A DNA stretch of 64,000 nt from Lycorma delicatula (GCF_047948215.1 NC_134460.1:151332049-151396048), one strand, 5' to 3'; numbered from the stretch's first letter, positions 1-10,896 are shown. Program-made: numbers and translations. Notes: generated by a model from the letters alone, not told the origin.

Positions 1-156
1 TTTTAAGCGGTATAATTGTTTAATAATCTGTCTTCGACATCTGTATGTCATTTAATTTGAAAATTTTAAAGAAAAGATTATTTTTTTAAGAAAAAGAATT
101 TTGAAAGGAAGGATTACGTATTTTTTTATCTTGTTTTTTAATTAAGTAGAAGAAAG

Positions 157-300
157 CCGACTTTTGTGGCTGAATAGGTAGCGTCTTGGAATTCCGTACG
201 GAGGTCCCGTGTTCGAATCCCGATCAGGCAAGGCATCTTTTCACGCTACCAGTTTCCACCGGGCTAATTTCCGTAGCTGTTGATGCCCGATCTTTCATTA
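157..300 (+). repeat. tRNA-derived SINE (SINE1-like head, variant tail)
   Basis: A pol III A-box-like stretch lies near 167-183 and a B-box (GTTCGAATCC) at 211-220, so the head is tRNA-derived. The body continues with a 'tcaggcaaggcat' segment also seen in the other SINE1 copies (17679, 36545). Its 3' part ('gggctaatttccgtag') differs from the usual SINE1 tail, so this is a variant subfamily. It is not a functional tRNA gene: I see no complete cloverleaf or acceptor stem. Confidence 0.7.
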
Positions 301-1096
301 AAAATAACTTTAATTATCTATAATTTATTTAGTTAATTACTCTAAATAATTTCACGGTGTATTTGTAAACTGGTCGCGTAATTTTCAACTAAATTGTACG
401 TAAAACCCAGTTTATTCCTGAGGAAATAAAATAAATGTAATTGTGTATATTTAAACAGTGATTTTTAATTTTCTAGTACGGAATCATTAAGTTTTTTTTT
501 GTCTGAATGTATTTTTCCATTAGTATTTTATTTTTTTTTTGTATTTCATTCATCAGTCATTTTATTTAATTTATTTTCATCTAAAATTATTTCACAGTTT
601 TTCTTTTGATATAAAAACAAAAAGGATATTATTTTAAAAACTTCAGATGTTATAGATTATAATAACAGATTATAAACGATACGGAAATATTAGCAAAATT
701 GTTTAATTTGAATACTTCCTGTACGCAAGTAACTTACGTGAAATATAACCTTTTTAATTATAATTCTGTATTTTAAATAAAAACATACTGCAGTACTGTA
801 GTTTTTTTTCGACATCGTATTAAGTTGTATTTTCATTAAAAAAAGAATTAATAAATTATAAAGATAAACCTGTAATATACGAACTCACTAACTGTTTAAT
901 ATGACAACCGTTAATCGGCTTCTCCGTTAATATGTTTCCGTTTGTATAAAATATTCTCATGATTGACAGTCAGTTTAATATTCTATCAGTTTTAATGTAC
1001 ATGTATATATATTTTAAATTAATCTAATTTTTATGTTTACTAAATCTCATTGGGAATTCATTCATTATTGTTACTTTTGTAATAATAAAATAAATA
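301..1096. other. AT-rich intergenic, nothing recognised
   Basis: Low-complexity AT-rich DNA with A and T runs. I see no ORF with family motifs, no RNA gene and no clear inverted repeat. Confidence 0.6.
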
Positions 1097-1117
1097 AATA
1101 TATATATATATATATAC
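1097..1117. repeat. (TA)n microsatellite
   Basis: A run of TA dinucleotides lies directly next to the left end of repeat T. The second T copy, at 47230, also abuts a TA run, which suggests insertion into TA repeats. Confidence 0.9.
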
Positions 1118-1831
1118 AGAGTGATTGATATTTAAGTATGGAAACAGCTTTATACTGCATATCTCAGAGGTATTTGGAGACAGAAAGAAATGAGCTTTAT
1201 TTTTACATAGTTAAAATAAGGTGCAGTATGTTGGGTTTTTAATTTTTGTCCATCAAATTGAATCAACTTAATTTTTTTAAATAAGAAGGTGGACATGTGA
1301 CACGTGATTTAAAATTTTACGAGAAAAACAGTGGTGAAACCCGTTTTTCTATTAATGCCTTCGTTATCGAGTATAGTATAGTATCGAGTGGCGAGAGAAA
1401 CTTCATCTATTTATCCTAAATATGTCTATGTGAATGCATAAGATGTTATTAAATACGATGACATAAATATACGTCTGGTAATTAAAAAGTAACTGAAGCA
1501 TTAAACAACTTATCTGATCATTTATACGAATGACACTTAGAAAGGAGGTATCTCACGAAAAAACATTCAGGACGTCGTGTTCTACTGGTGAAAATAATGG
1601 TAAAAGTTCATATAAAAATAGGTGTGCAGCGTTAAAACAAAAGTGTTACAAACGAAAATTTTGTAACGCTTTATTTTCGGGTTACGACTAGCGAAAGATT
1701 TCACCCGGATTTCAGCTCTTCTAATAAAAAGAAGCTCTACTGTAATTTTTAGGACCAAATAAGTAGTAAGGTTAGTAGTTTCTTACGTAATTTAATCTCG
1801 GAAATAGGTTAAAATAGGTCCCAGAACTGTG
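1118..1831 (+). repeat. Dispersed repeat T, copy A, left arm
   Basis: It begins 'cagagtgatt' after a TA run, as copy B does at 47230 ('caggtgattc'). The stretch at about 1660-1725 ('taacgctttattttcgggtt' onward) aligns with 47310-47370, and 'cagaactgt' at 1823-1831 aligns with 47452-47460. Copy A carries roughly 450 bp near its left end that is absent from copy B. There are no coding motifs. The copy is cut here by an R1-like insertion and resumes at 2779. Confidence 0.65.
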
Positions 1832-2745
1832 CAGGAGCGGTGGGATCGGGCCACAAAGGGTAGGTACCCACCGCCTTATTCGGAACATCAGGGCGTGGTG
1901 CCGGAGGACTCATGGCACGCTGAGTTTTGAGTTAACGCGATTCTTGGCGTTGAATGGGAATTCAGGTTTTATTTGTATAGATTCGGGTTCGATCAATCTG
2001 AAAATTTTTCGGATTGCGAGGTGGAATAGAACCTCCAACATGTTTTCTTTTTGTGTCCGCGATTCGCCATAGAGCGTAGAGAGATGCTCGGCAAGCTGAC
2101 ACGTGAGCACATGTTTCGCCTTGAAGATACCCTACGAGTCCCATTACAAGGTGAGGCACAGTGGAAGACTGTGGAAAGATTCGTGAGGACGGTCACGAGG
2201 AAGCTCCAATTATATGAGTCCCGCAGAGGAGAATGGCGCTGGAGGGCGCGGGGGCGGACAGGTCCTCGGCTGAGTGTCTAGGGGGCCCCCCGTACGTGTG
2301 GGGGTTGCCTGGATGCGATGAGGCCGGAGACACTCTGCTTGTGCGTCTGATGGTGGCTACTGACAAGTGGTGTGACTATTTAAGATTCTGTATTGACGGC
2401 TGTGTGGGTGTGTAACGCGTGGCTGTTGTGGATGTTAGTAGCGTGTCCTGTTTTTTGCAGGTTCTTGTGTGTTGTTGTCGTTGTATATATTTGACGTGCT
2501 GTATGTGTTGCTTCCAGTAGTGTTGTTTGTGTGGTATGTGACATAGTTGGATTGTTATGACTGCGTTGTGAATGGTTCCCCCTTCTGGTGATGAAATGTT
2601 TTTATAAGAAGGCTCAGGAAGGGTAAACCAGGGGTGGAGGTTTAGTCGGTAGTGGGTAGGTATACATACGCCCTTGGTTATAACTGGCGGAACCTGTTAG
2701 CGAACCCGACACTGCTTAGGCGCCCGTAAATGTGGTTCCTCCACC

Positions 2746-2778
<33 letters not shown>
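1832..2778 (+). mobile_element. R1-like non-LTR retrotransposon, 3' end with poly(A)
   Basis: A GC-richer block inside AT-rich DNA. It contains the C-terminal end of an ORF2 (about 1957-2281), a G/T-rich 3' untranslated region of about 470 bp and a poly(A) tract at about 2750-2776. It is 5'-truncated, as expected from target-primed reverse transcription. The flanks are the two arms of repeat T, so it inserted into an older repeat. Clade assignment rests on the C-terminal Cys/His pattern and on resemblance to the other R1-like fragments in this window. Confidence 0.75.
1957..2281 (+). pseudogene. R1-like ORF2 C-terminus (broken)
   Basis: Translation gives the terminal zinc-binding region of an R1/Jockey-type ORF2: a Cys in 'SDCEVE', then 'HVFFLCPRFAIERREML', matching the usual C...HvffeCprw...Rrel pattern. 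This region normally follows the reverse transcriptase and is thought to bind nucleic acid. An in-frame TAG at about 2027 splits the pattern, so the copy cannot encode an intact protein. The basic tail ends at the TAG at 2279-2281, followed by the element's 3' UTR. The reverse transcriptase itself is absent because of 5' truncation. Confidence 0.7.
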
Positions 2779-2965
2779 AAAATTCAGTGTCAAAAAACAA
2801 GCTTTTTTTAGGTTTGTAGTACAATAGATTTGTTAAATAACTAATTAATGCAAAATATTTATTAACAAAACTTGTTGAGAATTTAATTCTAAGAAAATTA
2901 ATATGAACACAGCCAAAAAAAAGTAAACAAAAATTTCTAAAAATTGTTTTTTTATTCAAACAAAA
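2779..2965 (+). repeat. Dispersed repeat T, copy A, right arm
   Basis: The sequence after the poly(A), 'ttttttaggtttgtagtaca' onward, aligns with 47520-47700 of copy B. Copy B has about 41 bp between the aligned arms that copy A lacks, so the R1-like insertion came with a small target deletion. Confidence 0.65.
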
Positions 2966-4910
2966 TAGACAGAAAATCGTATCATTCTTTCTGTACCTAA
3001 CAAATATTAATTCCTAATATAGCAAAACAAAAAAATAAAATATATGAAATGATAAATGGTAACAGAATAACAAACCTCAGTTACAGTAATTTTTCAAAAT
3101 TCACGTGTATATAAAATTTTCATTATTAAGATATTTAATCTAATTATTCTGAGAGAAATTTGAATGTTATTAACTTTCACTGTGAAGAGAATATATCTTA
3201 ATGTTTTGTTTCCTACAGAAAGGTTAAATTAGTTGTTTTTTTTAAACTATAAGTCAAATTCTTTTTTTTGTGGTTGTTGTAAACGTGAAGCTAGTTTATA
3301 AACTGTACTAGTTACAGAGTTGCTTTCTTCGATTAAAGATGTTTATTATATAGCTAGTCCCCATTACGACATACAGTGAAAGAGTCGCTTGTAAGGTGAA
3401 TATCACCGGTGCTTTGGGTTGGTTGACGTCCTAATAAGCAACAATATATTTGATTCATAAATCAAGGTAACTGAACACCATTTTTCACTCCTCGCTTTCC
3501 TTTACTAAGCCTGGCATAGGACACTTATTACTCTTTGAAATGGTTATAATTCTTTGAGCGACTTATATTTTGTATTAGATCACCTAAAACCTGCAATATT
3601 CAGGTCGTGGTTAACAATCTACCGGTAGATACAACGACATGTTCATATTATTACGGATTTTTAATTTCTACTAAAACAGGAAATTAAATGTTTACATGCG
3701 GTTTGCGTTGAATACTTTGTATCCTGTTTCCAGTGATCTGTAAAGAATTTTACCTACATTTTTTTATTTTTGGATCTGCATTAAATCTACTCTCTCAGCA
3801 ACTCCAGAAATTAGAAATATAAACTATATATTGTACAGCGTAACCCCCCTATTTTAGACTTTACGGATAACCAAGATGTTCTGCGCTTCATTTGTAAGAA
3901 CTATTTAAGGAACAAATTTGCCAAATTCCAGTTCGCTCCTTTTTAGGAAACTAGAAAATTAATGAAAGGTATCGATAAACTATATTTGATGTTTTAAGAA
4001 TTTCAAGAAAAAATAATGTTAATAAATATTATCGACATCATTAATTAATTAAAACACGTCTCCACTAATTTGGAACTGTTTGCGGTTACCGAACTGAATT
4101 TTAACATTATTATGGGCCATATTTGTACAAGAATATAAAGGCGTAGTTACATCTGTGGGTAGAAACATGAGCAGACAATTAGTGAAGGCGTTAAGAATAT
4201 AGCCTATGATTCATTCAGTCAATGACTTTTTATTTAATGATTTTTCATATTTTCTTTTTGAAAAGTTTCTGTTAAAATCTAGTTTAAATGAAATATGTCA
4301 TGTCATACATAACGTGAAAATCGATTAAAAAAAATAAGTTCATAAGATGTAAGTTAAAACTGAGTCTGTTATGGGTATAATTTTCGTTGATAAAGTAATT
4401 TTAGGTGTGATTTTGTTTTTTTAATAAATGTTCTTTTTAAAAATAGATACTTCACGTTTCAAATATATGACAAACCCAGTTCCTTCTTACGAAGCACTGG
4501 TGTTTCTAAATTTTATTTGTGCGAAAATATAAGCTCGAAATTAAATAATTATTATTTTATGGTGAAATAATAAAAACGCACGATTAGAATTTTGTTACAA
4601 ATTATCATGTACTTGTGGGACATTCAGTAAATCTAATATACCTCATGATATTCTAACAATAGAAATGTACTTGATCCATCTAAGTGCACCATTACGTTCA
4701 TATCTTATTTAACAGCATAAAGACGTACGTTTCATGTTAGATACTGTAATCCCGTTTGCTTTATAATAAATGCGATATTGCAATATAGACTTACTATTAT
4801 AATATAGTGGACTGTTGTTCACACCTTAAATTGCAAACAACTGTTATATTCTCCACATGTAAAATATGCATAACAAATTACATTATAAATGTTCACTATA
4901 CAGTTGTGAA
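2966..4910. other. AT-rich intergenic, nothing recognised
   Basis: No ORF with recognisable motifs on either strand, no tRNA-like boxes, and no repeat matching elsewhere in the window. Confidence 0.55.
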
Positions 4911-5290
4911 CTTAAAAAAAAAGCTGACAACACACTTTCCCGTCACGCGGCTATTTATAAATAACATATAATTAATATACTGAAAAAATCCCACGTTATA
5001 ATTTCTGGATAATAATATTAGCTTGAGATTAAAACCGCAAATTTAAAATCTGGTATTACTGAAAGAAAAACTTCTATTTCAATAACTTTAAATATTAAAA
5101 TCACACGACCATGTTTCTTACTTTTTGCGCGAACCGTAAAGTGGGAGTCAAAATTCAATTTTATAAAAGATCTATTTTTAAAGCAGTTTTGATTATAGTA
5201 AAAAAGGGAAAGAAGAATGTTAAAAAATGCATGACTTTTGGTCAGGTCCGGCCGCATGGTGGAGTTTGGGGCTCCCAATTTAGTAAAGAT
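4911..5290 (+). repeat. Dispersed repeat S/R, S part, copy 1
   Basis: It matches 59205-59645 in reverse complement along its whole length. Landmarks are 'agctgacaa' at the left boundary, 'cgcgaaccgtaaagtgggag' inside and 'gagtttggggctcccaattt' at the right boundary. It is non-coding. In both copies S sits next to an R segment in the same relative orientation, so S and R appear to be parts of one longer repeat. Confidence 0.7.
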
Positions 5291-6946
5291 TGATTGAGGT
5301 TAGGCCAAGTCAAGCGGTTAGACGTGTTTTTCCCACCTATTACAAATTTTTCGGTTTCTTCGTATTTCAGTTCGTTTTCGTGTTCTCATTCGTTTGAGTT
5401 ATTTAATTGTTTTCGTTGTGTTTTTAGTTAATTTTTGTGTTTGTTGTGCCGCTGCATAACTTTAGATATGGTGTAGTTTTCAGTCGCTTTGATTACCTCT
5501 AATCACTTTTATTTTGTGTTGAGTTATTTTCGTTGTTATTAATCGGTTTTTTTTGGTTGTCTCCATTATTTGCGGGTTTAAAATTATAATTTTTATTTTC
5601 GGCCCACGGTTGCTAGTAGTTCTTTATTGACAACAGCTGTTGCATATGTTTAAGAAGATGTTTACCTTCGTGGTAACGAGCCCCTAGATCGAATTTTGAA
5701 GATGATAACATTGAAACAGTGATTGACAGTATAAACAGCTATTTCATTTATAAATGTAAGTTACAACTAATTGATTATGTCCCGTTCTAATGAATCAGAG
5801 GATGTCTCTCGTACCCTTCGTGATAGGTTATCATTTCGGGCGGAGGAGACTGTCAAGAAAGCCTCTAAGGATACTCTTTGGAGTACCCGAAGGCTGTGTA
5901 AGAGGAGACATATGAGACAGTGTACTTGTCTCAGAGGTCGTACCGGGCGCGACTCTGGTTCCGAGTGAGATTGAGATTGACAATGATTATTTTGAGGAGA
6001 TTAAACCGACTGATAAGCGGTTACAGTCGCTGTCTCCGCCACTAGTGGGACACAAGAGGAGGCAACGTGCTGTCGGAGGAGATTCTGATGCACCGATCGT
6101 GGAGTCAGGGGATGATTCATTAGCTGGGATCCTTGACGGGAGTCATGCGGTGCCAAGTGGAAAGGAATGCCCTGGCGTTGACGGGCTCTGAAATCATGAC
6201 CGCCCTTCAAGAACTGTTTTCTGGGTTCGGGATACTGCACAGTTTGGTGCAGGTAACTCCAAATATGAAGCGTGAGATTAAAGAGGGCTTGGAGACGATG
6301 GTGGATTTAGTGAGGGCACTGAACATGATTACCTGGTCTGGTACCTTAGCTGGACTGCTACAAAAGTCGTTGGGGAGGAACTGTGGAGCTGCTTCATCTG
6401 TGTCAGACGCTGCGACCCAAAGCCCCCGAAGAACCGTGATCTAAATGATGTCTGTCACGGTCGCTCACGGACGAGAAGTGGCTTGACTTCGTGGGTGTGA
6501 ACTGGCCAGCCTGTGTGACGGCGCTGGTAGATCGTGTTACGAAAAAGTCTTTGGCTGTGATGGATACGTGAAAAATTGTTGATCTCTCTAAAATCAAGCC
6601 TTGAGAGGGTCATGAAAGTGCTCTGGGGTTTCAGAAGGAGATATTGTAGAATATACTTTTGAGACGAACTGAGGCCATGACGACGAACAAACCTTTCACT
6701 TTGGAGAAGAACTATGGATAAGAGTGTGGGGTGCCGATAAGGCCTGTATTATTAAAAACGGTTCTTCGTGACAGTGCGTCTGGTTTGAAAGCGGATTTTA
6801 AGAAGAAGGATAGCCGACGTACTATGGTTCACATCCACGACATTGAGGATTATGTGAGTGAAACCGAAGTTGCGGAAACGGTGAGATGGACGTTTGGAGC
6901 AGATGTTGATTTTCGGCTCCCCATTACGCTTAGCATTTGGAAAGAC
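5291..6946 (+). mobile_element. R1-like non-LTR retrotransposon, 5' half
   Basis: A T/G-rich 5' leader (about 5291-5770) is followed by a broken gag-like ORF1. 'ggttagacgtgtttttccca' near its start resembles the start of the R1-like element at 36510 read on the minus strand. The element stops abruptly at about 6946, where repeat R begins; ORF2 and the 3' end are missing. It lies between the S and R parts of one composite repeat, so it inserted there and later lost its 3' half. Confidence 0.65.
5777..6925 (+). pseudogene. R1-like ORF1 (gag-like), multiply frameshifted
   Basis: The first Met is at 5777 ('MSRSNESEDV'). The frame then jumps: a second segment runs about 5980-6190 ('KPTDKRLQSLSPPL'), a third about 6166-6420 ('LQELFSGFGILHSLVQVTP', 'KREIKEGLETMVDLVRALN'), a fourth about 6478-6568 ('WLDFVGVNWPACVTAL') and a last about 6731-6925 ('HIHDIEDYVSETEVAETVR'). 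This arrangement is typical of the nucleic-acid-binding ORF1 of R1-clade elements, with a coiled, charged middle and a later domain that precedes zinc knuckles. No CCHC knuckle is reached before truncation. At least four frame changes make it non-functional. Family assignment is by context and style, since ORF1 is poorly conserved. Confidence 0.55.
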
Positions 6947-7345
6947 GCAAATATTGTTATTTTTTAATCGTTAAAAAATGTGATTAAGAAAAAAATACTT
7001 TAATTAGACGAAATTTTGAGATACTGAGAGTGACCTTGCTTTACAGCCTCACCCCCTTGATATTTTAAGTTGAAAAAATTAATGGCATCACTGCCCTATA
7101 CGTAGAAGTAATCTGACCAAGTTTGGTCAAAATCGGTCCAGTAGTTCTGAAGATATAAGGTGATTTAGAGCGCGCGCACATACGAACATTAACGTTCAAA
7201 AAATTTCCATCCTGTTTTTTTGGTTCCTTAGGTATTCATTCAAACGTCAAGATCCGGATGTGGCAAGACCGCATTACAATATTTTCCCTTCTAGAGCTGT
7301 AGCTATGCTGTAGACAGGAACGTAAAGACAGGAAATCTAGACAGG
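6947..7345 (-). repeat. Dispersed repeat S/R, R part, copy 1
   Basis: Read on the minus strand it matches the R repeat at 55004-55272 plus 58916-59115, and the copy at 27005-27512. Shared landmarks on the plus strand are 'tttacagcctcaccccctt', 'agtagttctgaagatataag', 'aaatttccatcctg' and 'ttggttccttaggt'. It is non-coding. The outer end carries the 'tctagacgggaaagta'-type terminus in degraded form. Confidence 0.75.
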
Positions 7346-7605
7346 AAAGTAAAAATGATAAAATTAATCTCCTACCGCACTTCAACGGATGTGCAATCAG
7401 TCAAAGATGCTGAATAATAGGATATATGTTACTTCAAATATAAAATCATAGAATATAAACATTCCTGGGTGTTTTTTTATACTTAAAACATTTACATTTT
7501 TGTACAAATAAACTTGAGGAAGGTTTTATTTTTATACTTTTATTTCGATTTTAACTACATTTTGAGTAAAATATATTATACTAGTTAAGTTTTTTCCTTT
7601 TTAAA

Positions 7606-7737
7606 TAACTACAGAGTAATTACCTGATTACAGCTGTTGATGAGAAATGAACATTTTTTGCGAATAAAAAATGACAAGCTTGACTGGGATTCGAACCCAG
7701 AATTTAACAGATGCGCTATCACTCCGCCATGAAGGAA
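7606..7737 (-). repeat. SINE1, minus orientation
   Basis: On the minus strand there is an A-box-like stretch ('ggagtgatagcgcatct') and a good B-box ('gggttcgaatcccag') at about 7686-7700 on the plus strand. A SINE1-type body ('tcaagcttgtcat') and a degraded tail follow. The head looks like a whole tRNA domain, but the SINE body attached to it argues against a functional tRNA gene. Confidence 0.6.
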
Positions 7738-8415
7738 GGGAAAAGTTACAATGATGAATAGCAATTTAGCATAGTTTTATGCTGAATTTAATGTTTATCA
7801 GTTAATTGTAAACGCTTTTGTATAAAAAGTAAAAAAAAGGAAACGGTAAACGAATATGACGGGATAGTAAACATGGGAAGAGCAAGTTACGGAGATATAT
7901 CAAACTAATGATTTAAAATTGGTGGAGGGTCTGTTCCGTTGCAAGGATTCGATCGGTTTATCTAATCAAAAGTCAATATCGATACAAATAATCATAACGG
8001 ATAAGTGTTGGCGTTACTGACGTATCCGGGGACATCATTTTTGTTTAATAACGATAAATATATTTTTTTGAAAATGTAATTTCTAATAAATTCTTTTCTG
8101 TGTTAAAATAAATTTTTAATACTTTTTTTTTTTAGAATTCAAAATAAATACCGAAGAAATTTCTCTCTTAATCTATTTACTGAATTTTGTGGAAATTAAT
8201 GTGAATAAAAAGAAATGTTTTTACAATTATATCATTGTTTCAAGCCGTTTCGTTTCATTTTATTAACCGATTGGCAATATTCAATTATTAGAAATCTGTT
8301 TTCTAAGGTTTTGTTCGCGTTTTACATATTTTATTATTTTACTTGAAATTTGTACGAATGTCTTGATAAATTGAAAATAATAGCAATTTACATGTTACGA
8401 TCGAAGTGATAATAT
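7738..8415. other. Intergenic, nothing recognised
   Basis: Mixed AT-rich sequence. No coding motif or repeat with a match elsewhere in the window. Confidence 0.5.
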
Positions 8416-8554
8416 CGGGCATTGTGCATAACGTCCGGGTAACGTGATAAATGTGCTCGAGAAATACGGGCAATATGATTAATGAACTAAAACTGATTAC
8501 TATGCCCGGGGAATATGCGTAATGCCCAACGGCGTTCGGGTAATGTGATTAATA
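8416..8554 (+). repeat. Five spaced copies of an 18-nt motif
   Basis: Five imperfect copies of a motif near CGGGyAAtrTGmkTAATG begin at 8416, 8436, 8467, 8507 and 8537. Start-to-start spacings are 20, 31, 40 and 30 bp, all close to multiples of ten. The first copy ends ACG and the last ends AATA. Reverse-complement half-sites ('tatgccc', 'aatgccc') lie between copies. The block is GC-richer than its surroundings. It could be a protein-binding array, a decayed tandem repeat, or part of an unrecognised transposon end. Confidence 0.6.
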
Positions 8555-9149
8555 AGAGCAAATACTTGCAATGTAATTATAATTAGTATTTTATATGTAC
8601 AGTAATCGGGGCTCCTATTTATTCGTATACAGCTTATCCTTATTTGTATTTAAAATCTTTACACATTATCATTTCAATCTAACTTTAAAAACGATTATAA
8701 TTTATCAAGTAAATTCAGACCTATCGTTAACAATTATGCTAATCTTAAAAATTGTACAGTTTTCCCATTTGAAAATCAGCAGAAGGAAATTACTGTTTAA
8801 CGATTATGGGAAAAGCAATCCATGTCTCCAGAGGAATACCAACGTCTGCGTCGCTATGATGAGATTCTCAAAGGCGGTGTCAAACAGCCTCGTTGATCCA
8901 GTAAGAAAGGTTGATTCGTCTATAAAACCTTACGCATGCTGGAGAACACTTTGGTAATTCATGATATTCACAATTCGGCTGAATAAACTGAAAGAAATCG
9001 ATTGGAATTAGAAGTGAAGAACGAGTATAAGAACATAACCCGGAAAATAATATCGACGTACCTATACCTCTGTGCTACTGTCAAAAAACATAAAAGTACC
9101 TAGGAAAGGTTTAGTAGTAAAATGAACTCCAGATGCCTAGTGATTCCGA
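8555..9149. other. Intergenic, no recognisable gene
   Basis: An open frame of 120 codons (8595-8957) has no recognisable motif and a low-complexity, AT-driven composition. I do not call it a gene. Confidence 0.5.
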
Positions 9150-9182
9150 TTTCGGACGGGAGCACTTTGCTCCCGTCCGAAA
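9150..9182. repeat. Perfect 15-bp-stem hairpin
   Basis: The arms at 9150-9164 and 9168-9182 are exact reverse complements (TTTCGGACGGGAGCA) around a 3-nt loop CTT. The stem is GC-rich in otherwise AT-rich DNA. It is not followed by a T-run consistent with a pol III or bacterial terminator and is not attached to a recognised element. Confidence 0.9.
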
Positions 9183-9578
9183 CATTCATCATTGCTCCAA
9201 ACACAGAAGTTAAATTATTTACCAGTAAAAAAATTAATTGAACTTGAGCGCTTGATAAAGTTGAAAAATTGTCAACGAAAAAAAAGCTGTTGCATCTAAT
9301 GTTCAACAAAAAGCTAAAAAAAAGTGATGCGTCCATTTTGAATGCAAAGCTGTCACCCGCTAATGTAGGTAACCTCGTCAGAGTACGCCACCAAATGTTA
9401 CTATTGCTATTTAAGATTTTTGAATTGAGGTAGATGTAGCGGAGAAGGTGGGTTCCACATTCTTGAAAATAATTTTAAAAAGGTTCCTCCGGAAAATAAC
9501 GTACATGCCTGTAAACAAAAATACGATGGAACTGATAGCTGTTGGATAATAAATGTGGTAACTTTTAAAGTAATCACC

Positions 9579-9580
<2 letters not shown>

Positions 9581-9623
<43 letters not shown>
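9581..9623. repeat. (AT)n microsatellite, mariner A target
   Basis: About 43 bp of uninterrupted AT dinucleotide. Its last TA (9622-9623) is the left target dinucleotide of mariner A. Confidence 0.95.
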
Positions 9624-9626
<3 letters not shown>

Positions 9627-10894
9627 GAGGTCTGTGAGAAGAAAAGTAATGAGACTGACTTTTTACTTACCAAAGTTTTTATTTTTTTCAAAAAACATAT
9701 TATCCACTTCAAAGTAGTTCCCTTGGGCAGCTATACACCGGCGGAGTCGTTGTTCCCATTCCTGGTAGCAGCGCTGGAAGGCTTCAACTGACAGGGCTTT
9801 TAACTGGTCGGTCACAGTCTTTTGAATGTTCTCCAGAGTTCCAAAATAACGTCCTTTTAAAACATCTTTCAATTTCGGGAAAAAGAAAGAGTCACAAGGA
9901 CTCAAATTCAGGTGAATAGGGGGGTTGAGGAACCGTAGGAATGTTTCTTTAGGTCAAAAATTCCCTATTGCAAATGGCCGTGTGACACGGGGCATTTTCA
10001 TGATGAAGCATCCACTTGTCTGCAATGTCTGGTCTAACGCGAATCACACTTATCCTGAGCCTTTCAAGGACACCTCAGTTGACAGTTTGTCCTGGAGGAA
10101 AAAATTCTTTATGAACGATACCCCTACTGTCAAAAACGCAAATCAGCATGGTTTTGATCTTTTTTTGGCTCGTTTGACATTTTTTCGGTCGAGGAGTTGA
10201 CGGAGTGTGCCGCTTTGTTTCAGGATCGTACTCAAATATCCAAGATTCATCACCTGTGATCGCACGATTGAAGAATTCTTGGTCTTGTCAATCCTCTCAA
10301 GAAGATCAACGCACACGTTTCATCGATTGTCCTTCTGTTCCGTTGTGAGGATTTTCGGCACTAATTTCGCATGACCAAATCGTCTGTCAAAATTTGATGT
10401 ACAGTGAAAGAGTTTAATTTTAACTGTTCACTCATCATCCTTCTGATCTCACAAGAATCTCACACGCTCAACGTTTTTGTCAGATTTTGAAGTCGAAGGT
10501 CTCCCTGAGCGAGATTGTTCTTCAACGTGTTCTTGGCCTTCCAAAAATGATTTGTGCCAGCGGAAAACTTGTACTGTTGATAAGCAATGTTCCCCATAGG
10601 TCTGTTTCAACTTTTCAAAGGTCACACACGCGGATTCCCCAAGTTTAACACAAAACATGATTGCACAACGTTGTTCTAAATTCCGATGCTCCATTTTCGT
10701 AACACAACACAAACACAAGTTCACTGTGGGGCTGTGAAAAATAATGTGTTGGCTGAAGCTGAGCATGTGTTAGCTGAGTTGAAACTCGTACTGAGCCTGT
10801 GGAAGGGAACAAACCGGTCTAGCACCGATAGGCACAGCGTTGCCAGATCGCTCGCAGTGTTACCAATCTCATTACATTTTCCACACATCTCGTA
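9624..10894 (-). mobile_element. Mariner A, about 1.27 kb, both ends present
   Basis: The left terminus 'cacgaggtctgtgagaagaa' and the right terminus, whose reverse complement begins 'tacgagatgtgtgg', are imperfect inverted repeats. They also share the subterminal 'taatgagac' / 'ctcatta' pair. Each end is flanked by TA (9622-9623 and 10895-10896). The length is typical of mariner. It encodes one broken transposase on the minus strand. Confidence 0.85.
9663..10694 (-). pseudogene. Mariner transposase (decayed), SETMAR-like type
   Basis: A DDE transposase of the mariner family, which cuts and pastes the element by acting on its terminal repeats. The ATG at 10694 opens with 'MEHRNLEQRCAIMFCVKLGE'. 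The N-terminal helix-turn-helix region continues through 'QTYGEHCLSTVQVFRWHKSF' and 'RSGRPSTSKS'. A middle part reads 'ILTTEQKDNR'. The C-terminal part carries 'LSPCDSFFFPKLKDVLKGRYF', matching the usual LsPcDfflFpkLk block with the third catalytic Asp, and ends 'RRCIAAQGNYFEVDN'. The middle (about 9910-10440) contains several stops and frameshifts. Total length is about that of a normal 340-350 residue transposase. It is inactive as read. Confidence 0.85.
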
Positions 10895-10896
10895 TA

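Noticed and set aside
7680..7737. Possible tRNA gene on the minus strand
   Set aside because: Good A- and B-box-like sequences, but the 3' side continues into a SINE1 body and I could not pair a full acceptor stem.
8416..8554. CRISPR-like array
   Set aside because: The repeats are short, imperfect and unevenly spaced, and the rest of the window is eukaryotic transposon-rich DNA.
8595..8957. 120-codon open frame on the plus strand
   Set aside because: No family motif, AT-driven residue usage and no splice or promoter context; it fits chance.
9407..9791. Overlapping ORFs with IYIYIY runs
   Set aside because: They are translations of the (AT)n microsatellite in several frames, not genes. The same applies to ORFs at 43006-43194 and 47024-47296.
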